From Paenibacillus woosongensis (GTDB taxonomy: Bacteria > Bacillota > Bacilli > Paenibacillales > Paenibacillaceae): a DNA stretch of 64,000 nucleotides. This document shows positions 1 to 8,845 of the stretch, piece after piece. The stretch is from positions 620,001 through 684,000 of the forward strand of contig NZ_WNZW01000002.1 in the NCBI RefSeq assembly GCF_009725165.1, written 5' to 3'. The notes beneath the pieces were generated by a model. That model worked only from the letters and a program-made list of their open reading frames with translations. It had not been told where the DNA came from and ran no database searches. The position numbers and the translations under genes were made by a program. Each line of letters begins with the position of its first letter. Within the stretch, counting starts at the first letter, position 1.

Positions 1-882
1 GTGAATCCAATACATCTCCAGTTGCCTCATTGGTTTCTACTAAACGGAATAAACGCTTAATCGATCCGTTGAAGCCTTGGTTAAGAGCCGTTTTATTGAC
101 AGTAGCCCACTCTACAGCTTCATTGTATCTTTCTCTATTGTCTGTAAAAATATAGCCTGCCATTGCACCGAGAAGCGATATAGATGCTGATTCATAAAAT
201 GGTTGTTATCGTGCTGAAAGGTTTCAATCACCGGGTTAATTAGATGATTGGTAAAATTGGCGGTATCCTCTTCTGTCCATGCCAGCGATACATCTTGGTA
301 ACTGGCAGATCTTAAAATTTCTGCTGCAGTAACCATTCGATTCAGCGGAATACCGGTATGGATATGAGCATCATTAAAATACGCATACTGATCCGGATCC
401 ATCTGAGACCAAATACGAATGATGTCCATTGCATTTTTACGATAAACTTCTTCACCCGTAACAACATACATCAGCGTTTGTGTATAAGCTTTCAATCCAT
501 CCTGGATAAACTTTGAATTGATGCCCTGGCTATTGAACGCATAGGATGCCGGCTTCGCAGGATCGCTAGAGCTGGCATGGCTTGAAGTCACCGACTTTGA
601 AGCCGCAGAGGATACGGTCATAGCCTGGTAATAGGAATACCACGGCTCCTTCTTCGCTAATACCTGCGTTCTCATGTTTTCCAGGACAGATTTAGTTACA
701 CCGACGCCAGGATGAGTAAAGCCATTACTCTCACTTTCTATAATTTCAACCTCATAACCACTGCCAGACGAAGCCGAAACGGATGCCGGTGTTATTATAG
801 CGCTAGAAGCAAGCATTAGTGCGGCAAGGGAAGCCGAGAGAAAGCGCTTCCAAACCACCTTGAAATTAAGCGTTCTTTTCAT
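1..882 (-). pseudogene. alginate-lyase-family polysaccharide lyase, 5' part, frameshifted and cut by window edge
   Basis: The start is the ATG at 882, preceded by GGAGGTG; a farther upstream ATG at 924 has no comparable site. The product opens with a clear Sec signal peptide (basic MKRT start, hydrophobic core, cleavage near SVSAS). The mature part resembles the N-terminal region of Paenibacillus alginate lyase-like (PF05426 type) secreted proteins, with HPGVGVT near its start and NDAHIHTGIPLNRM in the helical barrel. The reading frame breaks after NHFMNQHLY: a stop appears at 112-114, but one frame over the sequence continues LLGAMAGYIFTDN and then EAVEWATVN without stops to base 1. This fits loss of one base near 176-178. 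It is either a real inactivating mutation or a sequencing error. Family is recognised with moderate certainty; substrate (uronic-acid polymer) is inferred. Confidence 0.7.
839..852 (-). promoter_or_regulatory. possible CcpA cre site inside the signal-peptide codons
   Basis: AGAAAGCGCTTCCA differs from the cre consensus (TGWAARCGYTWNCA type) at the first base. It lies 30-43 bases inside the lyase gene, where intragenic cre sites can act as roadblocks. It is weaker evidence than the promoter-proximal cre sites elsewhere in the window. Confidence 0.35.
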
Positions 883-1272
883 ACTGCACCTCCATATAAC
901 TTTAACTAGTCCAATCCTCAACAACCTATCCTCTCAAAAAATCCAGCCCTTTGCAGGAATTGAAGAGACAACTTTTCGTTTTCATGCTTAAGCTTGAACT
1001 GGCCTCCTTCCTTATATTTTTACATAGCTTCCAATTCCCCGTTTCATAATGTCTATAGCTGTTGTTTGCTCGTTCTAAGATTAACATCGCCTTATGTGAT
1101 GATGAATGAAGTTTTTAAAGACTTATATGCAGGTTATTTAAGCTGCATCGCAATAACAAGGTTCGACCCTTTCGCCCTTAGAACTTTTTTGCAGCACAAA
1201 AAAAGCGGCAGCTTATATAGCCCCGCCCGCTTTAAATTAAACTATCTAGCAAAAAAAGACAGCTGCCAACTG
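883..1272. other. intergenic region upstream of the lyase gene
   Basis: About 390 bases with no convincing gene. The left end holds the ribosome binding site of the lyase gene; the right end holds the terminator of the dipeptidase gene (1196-1233). No clear promoter pair or operator was recognised for the lyase gene. Confidence 0.5.
1196..1233 (-). terminator. intrinsic terminator of the VanX-like gene
   Basis: On the minus strand AAAGCGG pairs with CCGCTTT around a roughly 18-base loop, and the second arm runs into a stretch of seven T. It lies just past the stop codon of the dipeptidase gene. Confidence 0.7.
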
Positions 1273-2238
1273 CTATTCCACATCAAAATCAAAATACTTC
1301 TTTGGATAGGGCTCGTAGTTCAATGTATAATGCCACCATTCCTTGTTGTACGGTTTGAAACCGGCAGCCATCATCATTTCTTTGAGCAGCAATCGGTTCT
1401 TAGCCTGTGCTTCAGTCAAGCCTGCTGCATCATGTGCTGAAATCTCGCCCAGAAAATCATGTATACCGCCCATGTCAAGCGGCTCTCCCGTTACTTGATC
1501 AGCCAAGGTTAAATCTACAGTACTTCCGCGTGAATGGCCTGACCGCTGCGAAAGGTAGCCAAGCTTGAACACATTTTTCTTGTCAATGTCTGGATAGAAC
1601 TCCTCCTTCATCTTGACATCCTGCTCATCTGCTGCCCATTTCTTGAAATGCTCCACCGCCTTTTGCGGACGATAGGCATCATAAATGAGCAAGGAATAGC
1701 CCAGCGGCTCCAACTCTTGTTCTGCTTTTTTTAGCGCCTTTGCTGCTTGTACGCTTAAAATAGCAAACGGCGCATGATAGCCGTCGATTTGTTCTCCAAC
1801 AAAGTTGTATTCACTATAATAGCGAATGTCATAGAAAGCATGCTCGAGCACCTCGTCTGCATAAACAAACCCTTCAGGCAGCTCTCGCTTCTTCGCAATC
1901 CCGACAATCGGCTGATCCCCTGCTTGATCCGCCTCAGCTTCTAGCTGAGCTTCTTCCCCTTCCTGCGCGGAATTCTGCCCCATCTCCGCTTGATCGCTCT
2001 CCAAGCCTGGTTCAGCTCCAAGCTCTTCTTGTTCAGAGCTCTGCCCTGCTTGTGCTTGCTCAGCCTCTCCAGAAAGGTTTTGTCTCTCAGCGTGCTCGCT
2101 CGCTTGCGCTTCCTCAGACATAGTTTGACTGGATAAGTTCTTTTCATGTGCCGGCAAGGAAGTGGAGGAGCATCCTGCTAGTAATACTGCCAGTAATGCT
2201 GCTAAGCCTAAGCCTGTCGTTAACCGTTTTCTATTCAT
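1273..2238 (-). CDS. lipoprotein VanX/DdpX-like D-alanyl-D-alanine dipeptidase (peptidase M15D)
   Basis: Start is the ATG at 2238, preceded by GGGGGAGA; the upstream in-frame ATG at 2268 has no good site. The product is 321 residues. It has a lipoprotein signal peptide with lipobox LLAGC (Cys near residue 22), then about 95 residues of Glu/Gln/Ala/Ser-rich linker, then a catalytic domain. Zinc and catalytic motifs of the M15 family are present: SGHSRGSTVDLTL (His and Asp ligands) and EWWHY (catalytic Glu, His ligand); YDAYRPQ is also typical. VanX enzymes split D-Ala-D-Ala. Cytoplasmic VanX confers glycopeptide resistance, but this copy is exported and membrane-anchored, so peptidoglycan dipeptide recycling or wall turnover is more likely than resistance. 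No vanH/vanA genes are nearby. It appears monocistronic. Confidence 0.85.
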   Translation of the reverse strand: MNRKRLTTGLGLAALLAVLLAGCSSTSLPAHEKNLSSQTMSEEAQASEHAERQNLSGEAEQAQAGQSSEQEELGAEPGLESDQAEMGQNSAQEGEEAQLEAEADQAGDQPIVGIAKKRELPEGFVYADEVLEHAFYDIRYYSEYNFVGEQIDGYHAPFAILSVQAAKALKKAEQELEPLGYSLLIYDAYRPQKAVEHFKKWAADEQDVKMKEEFYPDIDKKNVFKLGYLSQRSGHSRGSTVDLTLADQVTGEPLDMGGIHDFLGEISAHDAAGLTEAQAKNRLLLKEMMMAAGFKPYNKEWWHYTLNYEPYPKKYFDFDVE

Positions 2239-2346
2239 CAAGTCTCCCCCTTCAGCCCTAAGAAACAAAGAACCACCAAGATCAGTAAATGCACAGAGAA
2301 TATGCTCCTCTTACATTTAAGGATTTTGGCGGTGCATGATTGCATC

Positions 2347-2375
2347 ATCATATTATCTCTTTCAACCGTTGTCAA
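2347..2375 (-). promoter_or_regulatory. sigma-A promoter of the VanX-like gene
   Basis: On the minus strand: -35 TTGACA, 17-base spacer, -10 TATGAT, about 110 bases upstream of the start codon. It is a near-consensus vegetative promoter. Confidence 0.75.
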
Positions 2376-2443
2376 CAACAGGCACACTCTAATGGCTTGA
2401 CTGGCAAACGGCCATAACCATTTAACTCCAAAGTACGTAACCC

Positions 2444-4828
2444 TTAGTTTCGCAGTTGAATAAAGTACGTCTCGCCCGATTCCGCCCAGAACCGTTCCCC
2501 TGTATTGACGATGCTTCCGTCAGACGACTGAACGAATAGCGGCTCCGCATACTGAACTGAGCACCATCCTGTCAAAGTGGGGGTCAATTCAGCTGAACGA
2601 AGGCGGCCGTTCTCCCAAGCGGCGCTAACCGTAAAGCCGCCCCTGGCTTTCAGCCCGCTGAACCGGCCGTTTTTCCATGCCTCCGGCAGTGCCGGGAGCA
2701 GCTCAATCGTCTCTTCATGGCTCTGCAGCAGCATCTCGGCGATGCCCGCCGTGCCGCCGAAATTGCCGTCGATCTGAAACGGCGGATGGTCGTCGAACAA
2801 ATTGGGATACGTCGAGCGGGACAGCAGAGTATTCACGAAACGATGCGCCGTATTCCCGTCTTTCAGCCGCGCATACAGGTTGATCAGCCAGGCGCAGCTC
2901 CAGCCGGTATGTCCGCCCCCTTGAGCAATCCGGCTCTCCAGCGTCTTTCTGGCTGCCTCAGCAAAGTCCGGCGTGCGGGAAGGCGTGATGGCATTGCCGG
3001 GATAGAGCCCGTATAGATGCGACACATGGCGATGACCAGGCTCGGCTTCCGGGTAATCCCCGCTCCACTCCTGCAGTCGGCCGTCCGTCCCTATTGCCGG
3101 CTTGGCCATGCGATCCAAGGCCTCCGCGAGCTGATGGGCAAACTCCCCGTCGACGTCCAAAAGCTCAGCCGCCTGCAGGCAATGACCGAATAATTCCCTG
3201 ATAAGGTACAAATCCATCGTGGAGGCAGCTGAGACGCTGCAGGGCTCCCCTTCCTCCGTCAGAAACTTATTCTCCGGCGAGGTTGACGGTGCGGTAACCA
3301 GCTCGCCGCCCGGTGCAGGCACAAGCCAATCCAGACAGAACTCCGCAGCGCCTTTCATTAACGGATAAGCCGTCTCCGCCAGAAACTGCCGATCCCGAGT
3401 AAAGGTATAATGCTCCCACAAATGCCGGCTTAGCCATACTCCGCCCATCGGCCAGAACGCCCAGCTCGGCTCTCCGTCCGACGGCCCAGCGGATCTCCAT
3501 AAGTCTACGTTATGGTGCGCCGTCCAGCCCCGGCAGCCGTAATGGATCCGCGCCGTCCGCGCCCCCGTCTCGCTCAAATCCTGAATCATGCGGAACAGCG
3601 GCTCATGCAGCTCGCTTAAATTGCAGATTTCCGCCGGCCAGTAATTCATCTCGGTATTGATGTTCGTCGTGTAGTTGCTATTCCAGGGCGGCTGCATATG
3701 CGGATTCCATATTCCCTGCAGATGCGCCGGCTGCGTGCCGGGCCGCGAGCTAGCCATTAACAGATAGCGGCCATATTGAAAATAGAGCGCCTCAAGCATC
3801 GGATCCGGCGTGCCCCCCCGATAGGTCTTGAGTCGTTCGTCTGTCGGCAAGGAGCTGCCTTCCGCGGATAACTGCGGATCCAGTTCCAGCTCCAGCTCCA
3901 CCCGGCGGAACAATGCCCGGTGATCCTCAATATGGCGGCTGAGCAGCCGGTCATAGCCGTATCGAGCCGCGGCTTCGAGCGGCTGCCTGCATTTCTTGGC
4001 TGTGCTAATCCCTGTATCCGTCCCCGGCATGACCCGGTAACCGGCATAATCAGTCGCAGCCGCCAGCAGCAGCGTCACCGAGCTAGCGCCGGCTATCTCA
4101 AGCCGGCCGCTCCGCACAGCCAGATTCCCCCCGTCGTGCAGCACGCGCATATGCGCTTCATACGACAATCCCAGCCCGTCTTCATAAAGGATGGACTGCG
4201 GGTGATCGCCCCGATGATTATTGGCAATATGGCTCGGTGCCCGCCCCCGCATGACTAGGCCGGTCCCTTGCTCGCATGCCCCAACGCTGTGTTGAAGCGG
4301 AGAGTCCAAGGCGACAGACAGATGGATGGTTCCCTGCTCTTCCGCCTCCAGACGAACGACCAGCACCTGATCGACCGCGCTGACGAACGCCCGCCTCGTA
4401 AGCCTGCCCCCGCCGGCACAATAGGTCACTGCCGCAATGCCTGTGTCTAAATCCAGCTCCCGGTAATAATCCGTAATCTCGCCTGTCCCCAAATCCTCCA
4501 ATTTCAAATTACCCAGCGGCTGGTACGATTCCGTACGCTTGCCCAGCATGTTCGCCTCAATTAGCCGCTCCGCTTTCTTGTACTCCCCCGCAAATATGAG
4601 CTCTCGCGACCGTTTCAAGTGACGAAGCGCATCATAATTTTGCGTGTCACGAGGAAAACCGGACCATAGCGTATCTTCATTAAGCGCGATCAGCTCGCTG
4701 CGGTGTCCCCCGAATACCATGCCGCCCAGCCTGCCATTTCCGATAGGAAGTGCTTCTTCCCAGCGGGATGCGGGACATCTGTACCATAGCTTGGTGTCCT
4801 CGCTTCCGATACAGTGCTCTTTACTCAT
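2444..4828 (-). CDS. GH95 alpha-L-fucosidase / alpha-L-galactosidase
   Basis: 794 residues, ATG start preceded by GGAGGGGAG. The whole length matches glycoside hydrolase family 95: the N-terminal beta domain opens with WEEALPIGNGRLGGMVFG, and an (alpha/alpha)6 barrel follows. Motifs around the catalytic residues known from Bifidobacterium AfcA are visible: NINTEMNYWPAE (activating Asn pair), TAPSTSPEN (acid Glu) and FQIDGNFGG (Asp). No signal peptide, so it acts on imported oligosaccharides. GH95 enzymes release terminal alpha-1,2-L-fucose or alpha-L-galactose, as found on xyloglucan or glucuronoarabinoxylan. It is the last gene after the HK-LplB-LplC-binding-protein series, separated from it by a hairpin at 4861-4888. 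Fucose versus galactose specificity cannot be told from the sequence alone. Confidence 0.9.
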   Translation of the reverse strand: MSKEHCIGSEDTKLWYRCPASRWEEALPIGNGRLGGMVFGGHRSELIALNEDTLWSGFPRDTQNYDALRHLKRSRELIFAGEYKKAERLIEANMLGKRTESYQPLGNLKLEDLGTGEITDYYRELDLDTGIAAVTYCAGGGRLTRRAFVSAVDQVLVVRLEAEEQGTIHLSVALDSPLQHSVGACEQGTGLVMRGRAPSHIANNHRGDHPQSILYEDGLGLSYEAHMRVLHDGGNLAVRSGRLEIAGASSVTLLLAAATDYAGYRVMPGTDTGISTAKKCRQPLEAAARYGYDRLLSRHIEDHRALFRRVELELELDPQLSAEGSSLPTDERLKTYRGGTPDPMLEALYFQYGRYLLMASSRPGTQPAHLQGIWNPHMQPPWNSNYTTNINTEMNYWPAEICNLSELHEPLFRMIQDLSETGARTARIHYGCRGWTAHHNVDLWRSAGPSDGEPSWAFWPMGGVWLSRHLWEHYTFTRDRQFLAETAYPLMKGAAEFCLDWLVPAPGGELVTAPSTSPENKFLTEEGEPCSVSAASTMDLYLIRELFGHCLQAAELLDVDGEFAHQLAEALDRMAKPAIGTDGRLQEWSGDYPEAEPGHRHVSHLYGLYPGNAITPSRTPDFAEAARKTLESRIAQGGGHTGWSCAWLINLYARLKDGNTAHRFVNTLLSRSTYPNLFDDHPPFQIDGNFGGTAGIAEMLLQSHEETIELLPALPEAWKNGRFSGLKARGGFTVSAAWENGRLRSAELTPTLTGWCSVQYAEPLFVQSSDGSIVNTGERFWAESGETYFIQLRN

Positions 4829-4860
4829 TTTCTCCCCTCCGATTGTAAAAAACTTAGAGA

Positions 4861-4888
4861 AAAAGGCCCGAGTATTTACGGGCCTTTT
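4861..4888 (-). terminator. hairpin terminator or attenuator between binding-protein gene and GH95
   Basis: A perfect 10-bp stem (AAAAGGCCCG / CGGGCCTTTT) with an 8-base loop, followed on the minus strand by TTTTTCTCT. It lies between the binding-protein stop and the GH95 ribosome binding site, with no room for a promoter, so GH95 may depend on partial readthrough. Confidence 0.75.
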
Positions 4889-4933
4889 CTTGATTCATGC
4901 TATCCAGTTGTAGCAAATCCGCTCAGCGCTGAA

Positions 4934-6667
4934 TTATTTAATGTCTTTGCCTGTGAATAGAGATACTCTTGCTTTCACGAGCTCCGTATATTCGGCTTCC
5001 ATTTTTTCTGCGCCTGCTTTATCAAGCTCAGCAAGGAAATCATCATAGATTTTGTCAAATTGATCCGGCTTGGACAGCACAGCCTCTGGAATGCGTTTCC
5101 ACACGATATCTTTCGTCTTCTGGAAAATGACTTGATAATCACCGTCCGTTGGAACCGGCATGTTGTACAGTGCACCCCATTCCTTCGCTTTAAATTCGCT
5201 CTCTTGCGGGAACAGGTCCTTCCAGGTCGTTGCGCCGTAAGCTGCTAACGATTCTTTTTCCGCATCGGAATAGAGCTCCACGATTTGTTCCGGGAAATTA
5301 ATCGTGTAATAGTTTCCTGTAGAATCTTTAACTCCATCGCCATAGCGGGCACTCATCGTTATATATAATCCGCCTGGATTTCCGAGACCTGTTTCCTTCG
5401 TGAAATTCGCCGTATCATTCATTCTTCTATTCGTTATCTCGGCTGGGATGGTGCGCTTCCCGTTCTCATCTACCGTGTAATGCTTGCCTTCAATCCCCCA
5501 GTTTCTGAGGATTTGACCTTCATCGGACGCGAGCCAGTCAAGGAATTTGATCGCACGAACCGGATCCTTACATGCGGTCGTAATTGCAATGCCGTAACCG
5601 TCGACTCCGGCAGGCTGGAAGGAATGGTCTACATACTCCTCACTCAGCGTGACAGGGAAGTGTGAATAAGTGTACTCGTCTTTGCCTGAGGTTTTCAAAG
5701 CATTCTCGGCATCCATATAGCCCCACTCCTGGTCAATCAGACCAAGCACGCGGCCGCTGGCAATTTTCGCTTTGTATTGGTCTTCCTTCTGAACGAATGC
5801 ATCCTTGTCAAGCAAGCCTTCATTGTACATACGGTTCAGCCAGCGGAAATATTCTCTTTCTTCCGGCCGCTTGTAATGGAGCTTGGCTTCGTAAGTTTCC
5901 GGATCCACGTAATATTCGCCGTCATCCGGAGCACCGGTCGTGATAAAGGCCGGATTAGTCACCGTGATCATGATTCTCCAGTCATCCGCACTCAAGGTTA
6001 GCGGAATCGTCGGCTGTCCGTCGGTAGTCGGATGCTTCGCATAGTATTCTTTTAATACGTTTTCAAAATCTTCAAGGGTCCGGACTTTGGGATAACCCAA
6101 TTCCTTCAATACGCGATGCTGGATTTCAAAACCACCTGTTGCATCGAAATATTGATTATCGACTCCCATGTTTGTCACAATAGAGTAGATGGCCGGGTCA
6201 TCATTGCTGTATTTCAAACGGTTCATGTTATCGCCAAAGATTTTTTTAATATTCGGTGCATGCTCTTCAATCAAATCGGTCAAGTCAAGGATAAGTCCTG
6301 CATCCACTAGTTTGGACAACTCGCCTTTGGCGAAAATCAGATCCGGCACATCTCCGCTCGCTGCCATCAGGGCAATTTTACTCTCGCCTCCTCCCGCGCC
6401 TACATCGAATTCCGCATCCAGGGTAACCCCGGTTTTCTCAGTAATGGCTTTGCCTACTTCATCCTGCATGTTGTTCCAGTTCGGGCTAGCATCCGCTCCG
6501 AAGAACGAAAAGGTCACAGGGCTATTCTCCGATCCTGCTTCACTGCTTTGATTCGTATTGGCGTTGCCAGCATTTTTGCCATCGCCGCCGGAACCGCCGC
6601 AGGCGCTGAGCAGCATCGAGCTTGCCAGCAGAAGAGCGGCAATCGTCTTAGGAGTTCTCCATTTCAT
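4934..6667 (-). CDS. CUT1 ABC importer, extracellular sugar-binding lipoprotein (LplA/YtcQ type)
   Basis: Start is the ATG at 6667 behind AGGGGGAAAG; the ATG at 6685 overlaps that site and is unlikely. The product is 577 residues with a lipoprotein signal (MKWRTPK start, lipobox LLSAC, Cys near 23) followed by a Gly/Asn/Ser-rich tether. The length and features such as FSFFGADASPNW match the long solute-binding family that goes with LplB/LplC permeases in Paenibacillus. It captures oligosaccharides at the cell surface. It follows the two permease genes at 6830-8738. Ligand unknown; the neighbouring GH95, GH31 and GH3 genes suggest hemicellulose-derived oligomers. Confidence 0.9.
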   Translation of the reverse strand: MKWRTPKTIAALLLASSMLLSACGGSGGDGKNAGNANTNQSSEAGSENSPVTFSFFGADASPNWNNMQDEVGKAITEKTGVTLDAEFDVGAGGGESKIALMAASGDVPDLIFAKGELSKLVDAGLILDLTDLIEEHAPNIKKIFGDNMNRLKYSNDDPAIYSIVTNMGVDNQYFDATGGFEIQHRVLKELGYPKVRTLEDFENVLKEYYAKHPTTDGQPTIPLTLSADDWRIMITVTNPAFITTGAPDDGEYYVDPETYEAKLHYKRPEEREYFRWLNRMYNEGLLDKDAFVQKEDQYKAKIASGRVLGLIDQEWGYMDAENALKTSGKDEYTYSHFPVTLSEEYVDHSFQPAGVDGYGIAITTACKDPVRAIKFLDWLASDEGQILRNWGIEGKHYTVDENGKRTIPAEITNRRMNDTANFTKETGLGNPGGLYITMSARYGDGVKDSTGNYYTINFPEQIVELYSDAEKESLAAYGATTWKDLFPQESEFKAKEWGALYNMPVPTDGDYQVIFQKTKDIVWKRIPEAVLSKPDQFDKIYDDFLAELDKAGAEKMEAEYTELVKARVSLFTGKDIK

Positions 6668-6829
6668 TTCTACTTTCCCCCTCATGTCAAATTAACTGCT
6701 ATATTTGTATAACAGGCTGTCCCTGTATATACCAAGGTCAAGGCTTGATCGGCACAAGCAGGCTGATAACGATTCAACTCAGGACGGATTGGAAATTAAG
6801 TAAGTGCTTGCATTTGGAGCCCTGAAGAT

Positions 6830-7732
6830 TTACGCCTTGACGGCTCCCAGCGTCATCCCTGACACAAAGTAACGCTGCAGAAAAGGATATACAAACAGGA
6901 TCGGAACCGTTACGACAATGGTAATCGCCATTTTGATCGATTCCGGCGATACCTGGGCCATTTGATTGGCGAGATCATTGGCATTGGCCATCCCCGCTCC
7001 TTGGTTCGTGCTTGCCAGCACCTTCATCAATTCATACTGCAGCGTGGTCAGACGGGGCTTATTCCCGTTATACAGATAAGTATCGAACCAGGCATTCCAT
7101 TGACCTACCGCCAGAAACAGCGCGATAGTGGCCAGAACCGGCTTGCAGAGCGGCAGTATGATTTTGTAATAAATCTTGAAATCATTCGCGCCGTCAAGCG
7201 TTGCCGATTCCTGCAAAGCATATGGCAATCCGTCAATAAAGGAGCGAATTACGAATACGTTAAAGGCGCTGACAAGGCCTGGCAATACATAAATCCAAAA
7301 CGTGCCGATCAGATCCAGATGACGCATCAGCATGTACGTCGGCACCAATCCGCCGGAGAAATACATGGTTAGGGCGAGGAATGTCGAGACGAATTTCCGC
7401 GAGGCGAAGTCCTGGCGGCTCAGCACGTATGCCAGCATGGATGAACTGATCAGCCCGAGTATTGTGCCGACAAGCGTCCGCAGAATTGTAATCTTAAAGC
7501 CTTGAATCAATCCGGTATAACTAAAGATCGTCTTGTAGTTTTCCCAAGTAAATTCGCGCGGCCAGATATAGATGCCGCCCCGCACCGTATCCGTCGAATC
7601 GTTGAGCGAAATCGCGAGCACGTTCAGGAAGGGGTACAATGTAACGGTCAGAATCACAGCCATGATCACCATGTTGCAAATATCAAAGATCTTATCCGCC
7701 TTGGTTGCGTTAAATGCTTTTGACGTCGCCAT
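6830..7732 (-). CDS. CUT1 ABC importer permease (LplC/YtcP type)
   Basis: 300 residues, ATG start just behind GGGAGGGAG. It has six predicted membrane segments, starting with one at about residues 15-38 (MVIMAVILTVTLYPFL), and the inner-membrane permease EAA loop reads ESATLDGANDF. The C terminus ends YFVSGMTLGAVKA, typical of the LplC/YtcP group. It pairs with the permease at 7746-8738, 13 bases upstream. There is no ATPase gene in the operon, so it probably uses a shared MsmX-type ATPase. Confidence 0.92.
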   Translation of the reverse strand: MATSKAFNATKADKIFDICNMVIMAVILTVTLYPFLNVLAISLNDSTDTVRGGIYIWPREFTWENYKTIFSYTGLIQGFKITILRTLVGTILGLISSSMLAYVLSRQDFASRKFVSTFLALTMYFSGGLVPTYMLMRHLDLIGTFWIYVLPGLVSAFNVFVIRSFIDGLPYALQESATLDGANDFKIYYKIILPLCKPVLATIALFLAVGQWNAWFDTYLYNGNKPRLTTLQYELMKVLASTNQGAGMANANDLANQMAQVSPESIKMAITIVVTVPILFVYPFLQRYFVSGMTLGAVKA

Positions 7733-7745
7733 TTTGCTCCCTCCC

Positions 7746-8738
7746 CTACATGATGCTTTCTTTTGTTGTTTTCTTCATAATGCCGTTCGCCGTGAGCAAC
7801 AGAATGATACTGACGACGGAGGTGAACATACTGATAGCGGTGCCATAAGAGAAACGGCCAATATTGATCCCGTAATTAAGCGCATACATATCCAGCACCT
7901 CGGAGTAGTCCGTTACGAGCGAGTTGCTAAGCTGGAACTGCTTCTCGAAGCCGATTCCGATTAAATGTCCAATCGACATAATCAGCAGCACCGCAATGGT
8001 CGTTCTTATTCCCGGCAGCGTAATATTCCACATTTGCCGGAAGCGGCCCGCGCCGTCCACTTTGGCTGCTTCATACAGCTCTCCGTCAATTCCGGCGATA
8101 GCCGCCAAATAAATGATCGCATTCCAGCCGGTCTCCTTCCACACATCGGAAACGGTTACAATTCCCCAAAACCATTTGCCCTGCGCCATAAACTGGATGG
8201 GTTCATCTATAATATGAAGTGCAAGCAATAGCTCGTTCACAATCCCTCCGTCCCGGGAGAGCATCTTGGTAATAATCCCCGCCACAACGACCCAAGAGAC
8301 GAAATGGGGCAGATAGGATACCGTTTGTACGGTTCTCTTGAAAAACTTTCCCCTGAGTTCATTCAGGAATATTGCAAAAGCGATGGGGATAATGAAGCCT
8401 GCGATCAATCCCATAACGCTCATCGCCAGCGTGTTTCTGAGTACGAGATAGAACCTTTCGTCCTGGAACAGGTCCACGAAGTTCTTGAAACCGACCCATT
8501 TCTGATCGAAAAACGGCTTGGACGGCTTATAGTTCTGGAACGCCATCGTCCAGCCCCATATCGGCAAATAGTTGAAAACGAACAACCAAATTACGAATGG
8601 CAAGGACATCATATAAAGATATTTTTGCCGTACTACCGTTCGCCAAAATCCTTTCTTCCGCTTCTTCGACGGATCAGGGGTTACGCTTACATTTCTAGTA
8701 TCGGCTTGCGCTGAGAGCGTCTTCATTTGTCTGTCCAA
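7746..8738 (-). CDS. CUT1 ABC importer permease (LplB/YteP type)
   Basis: 330 residues. A basic cytoplasmic N-tail (PSKKRKKGFW) precedes six membrane segments; the region FNYLPIWGWTMAFQNY is typical of LplB/YteP. The EAA loop reads EAAKVDGAGRF. A second in-frame ATG five codons in (MKTLSAQ) is an alternative start. It is the first of the three importer genes, downstream of and co-directional with the sensor kinase at 8846, with about 107 bases between them. Confidence 0.92.
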   Translation of the reverse strand: MDRQMKTLSAQADTRNVSVTPDPSKKRKKGFWRTVVRQKYLYMMSLPFVIWLFVFNYLPIWGWTMAFQNYKPSKPFFDQKWVGFKNFVDLFQDERFYLVLRNTLAMSVMGLIAGFIIPIAFAIFLNELRGKFFKRTVQTVSYLPHFVSWVVVAGIITKMLSRDGGIVNELLLALHIIDEPIQFMAQGKWFWGIVTVSDVWKETGWNAIIYLAAIAGIDGELYEAAKVDGAGRFRQMWNITLPGIRTTIAVLLIMSIGHLIGIGFEKQFQLSNSLVTDYSEVLDMYALNYGINIGRFSYGTAISMFTSVVSIILLLTANGIMKKTTKESIM

Positions 8739-8845
8739 TCCCCCTTTCTGACTATATATTTAAGATAAACCAGAAGGAGAGTGGGGAATACCCGACAGAT
8801 TTCAGAGAAAACCATATAGAAATTAGACATTCATCAGCCAAACCG

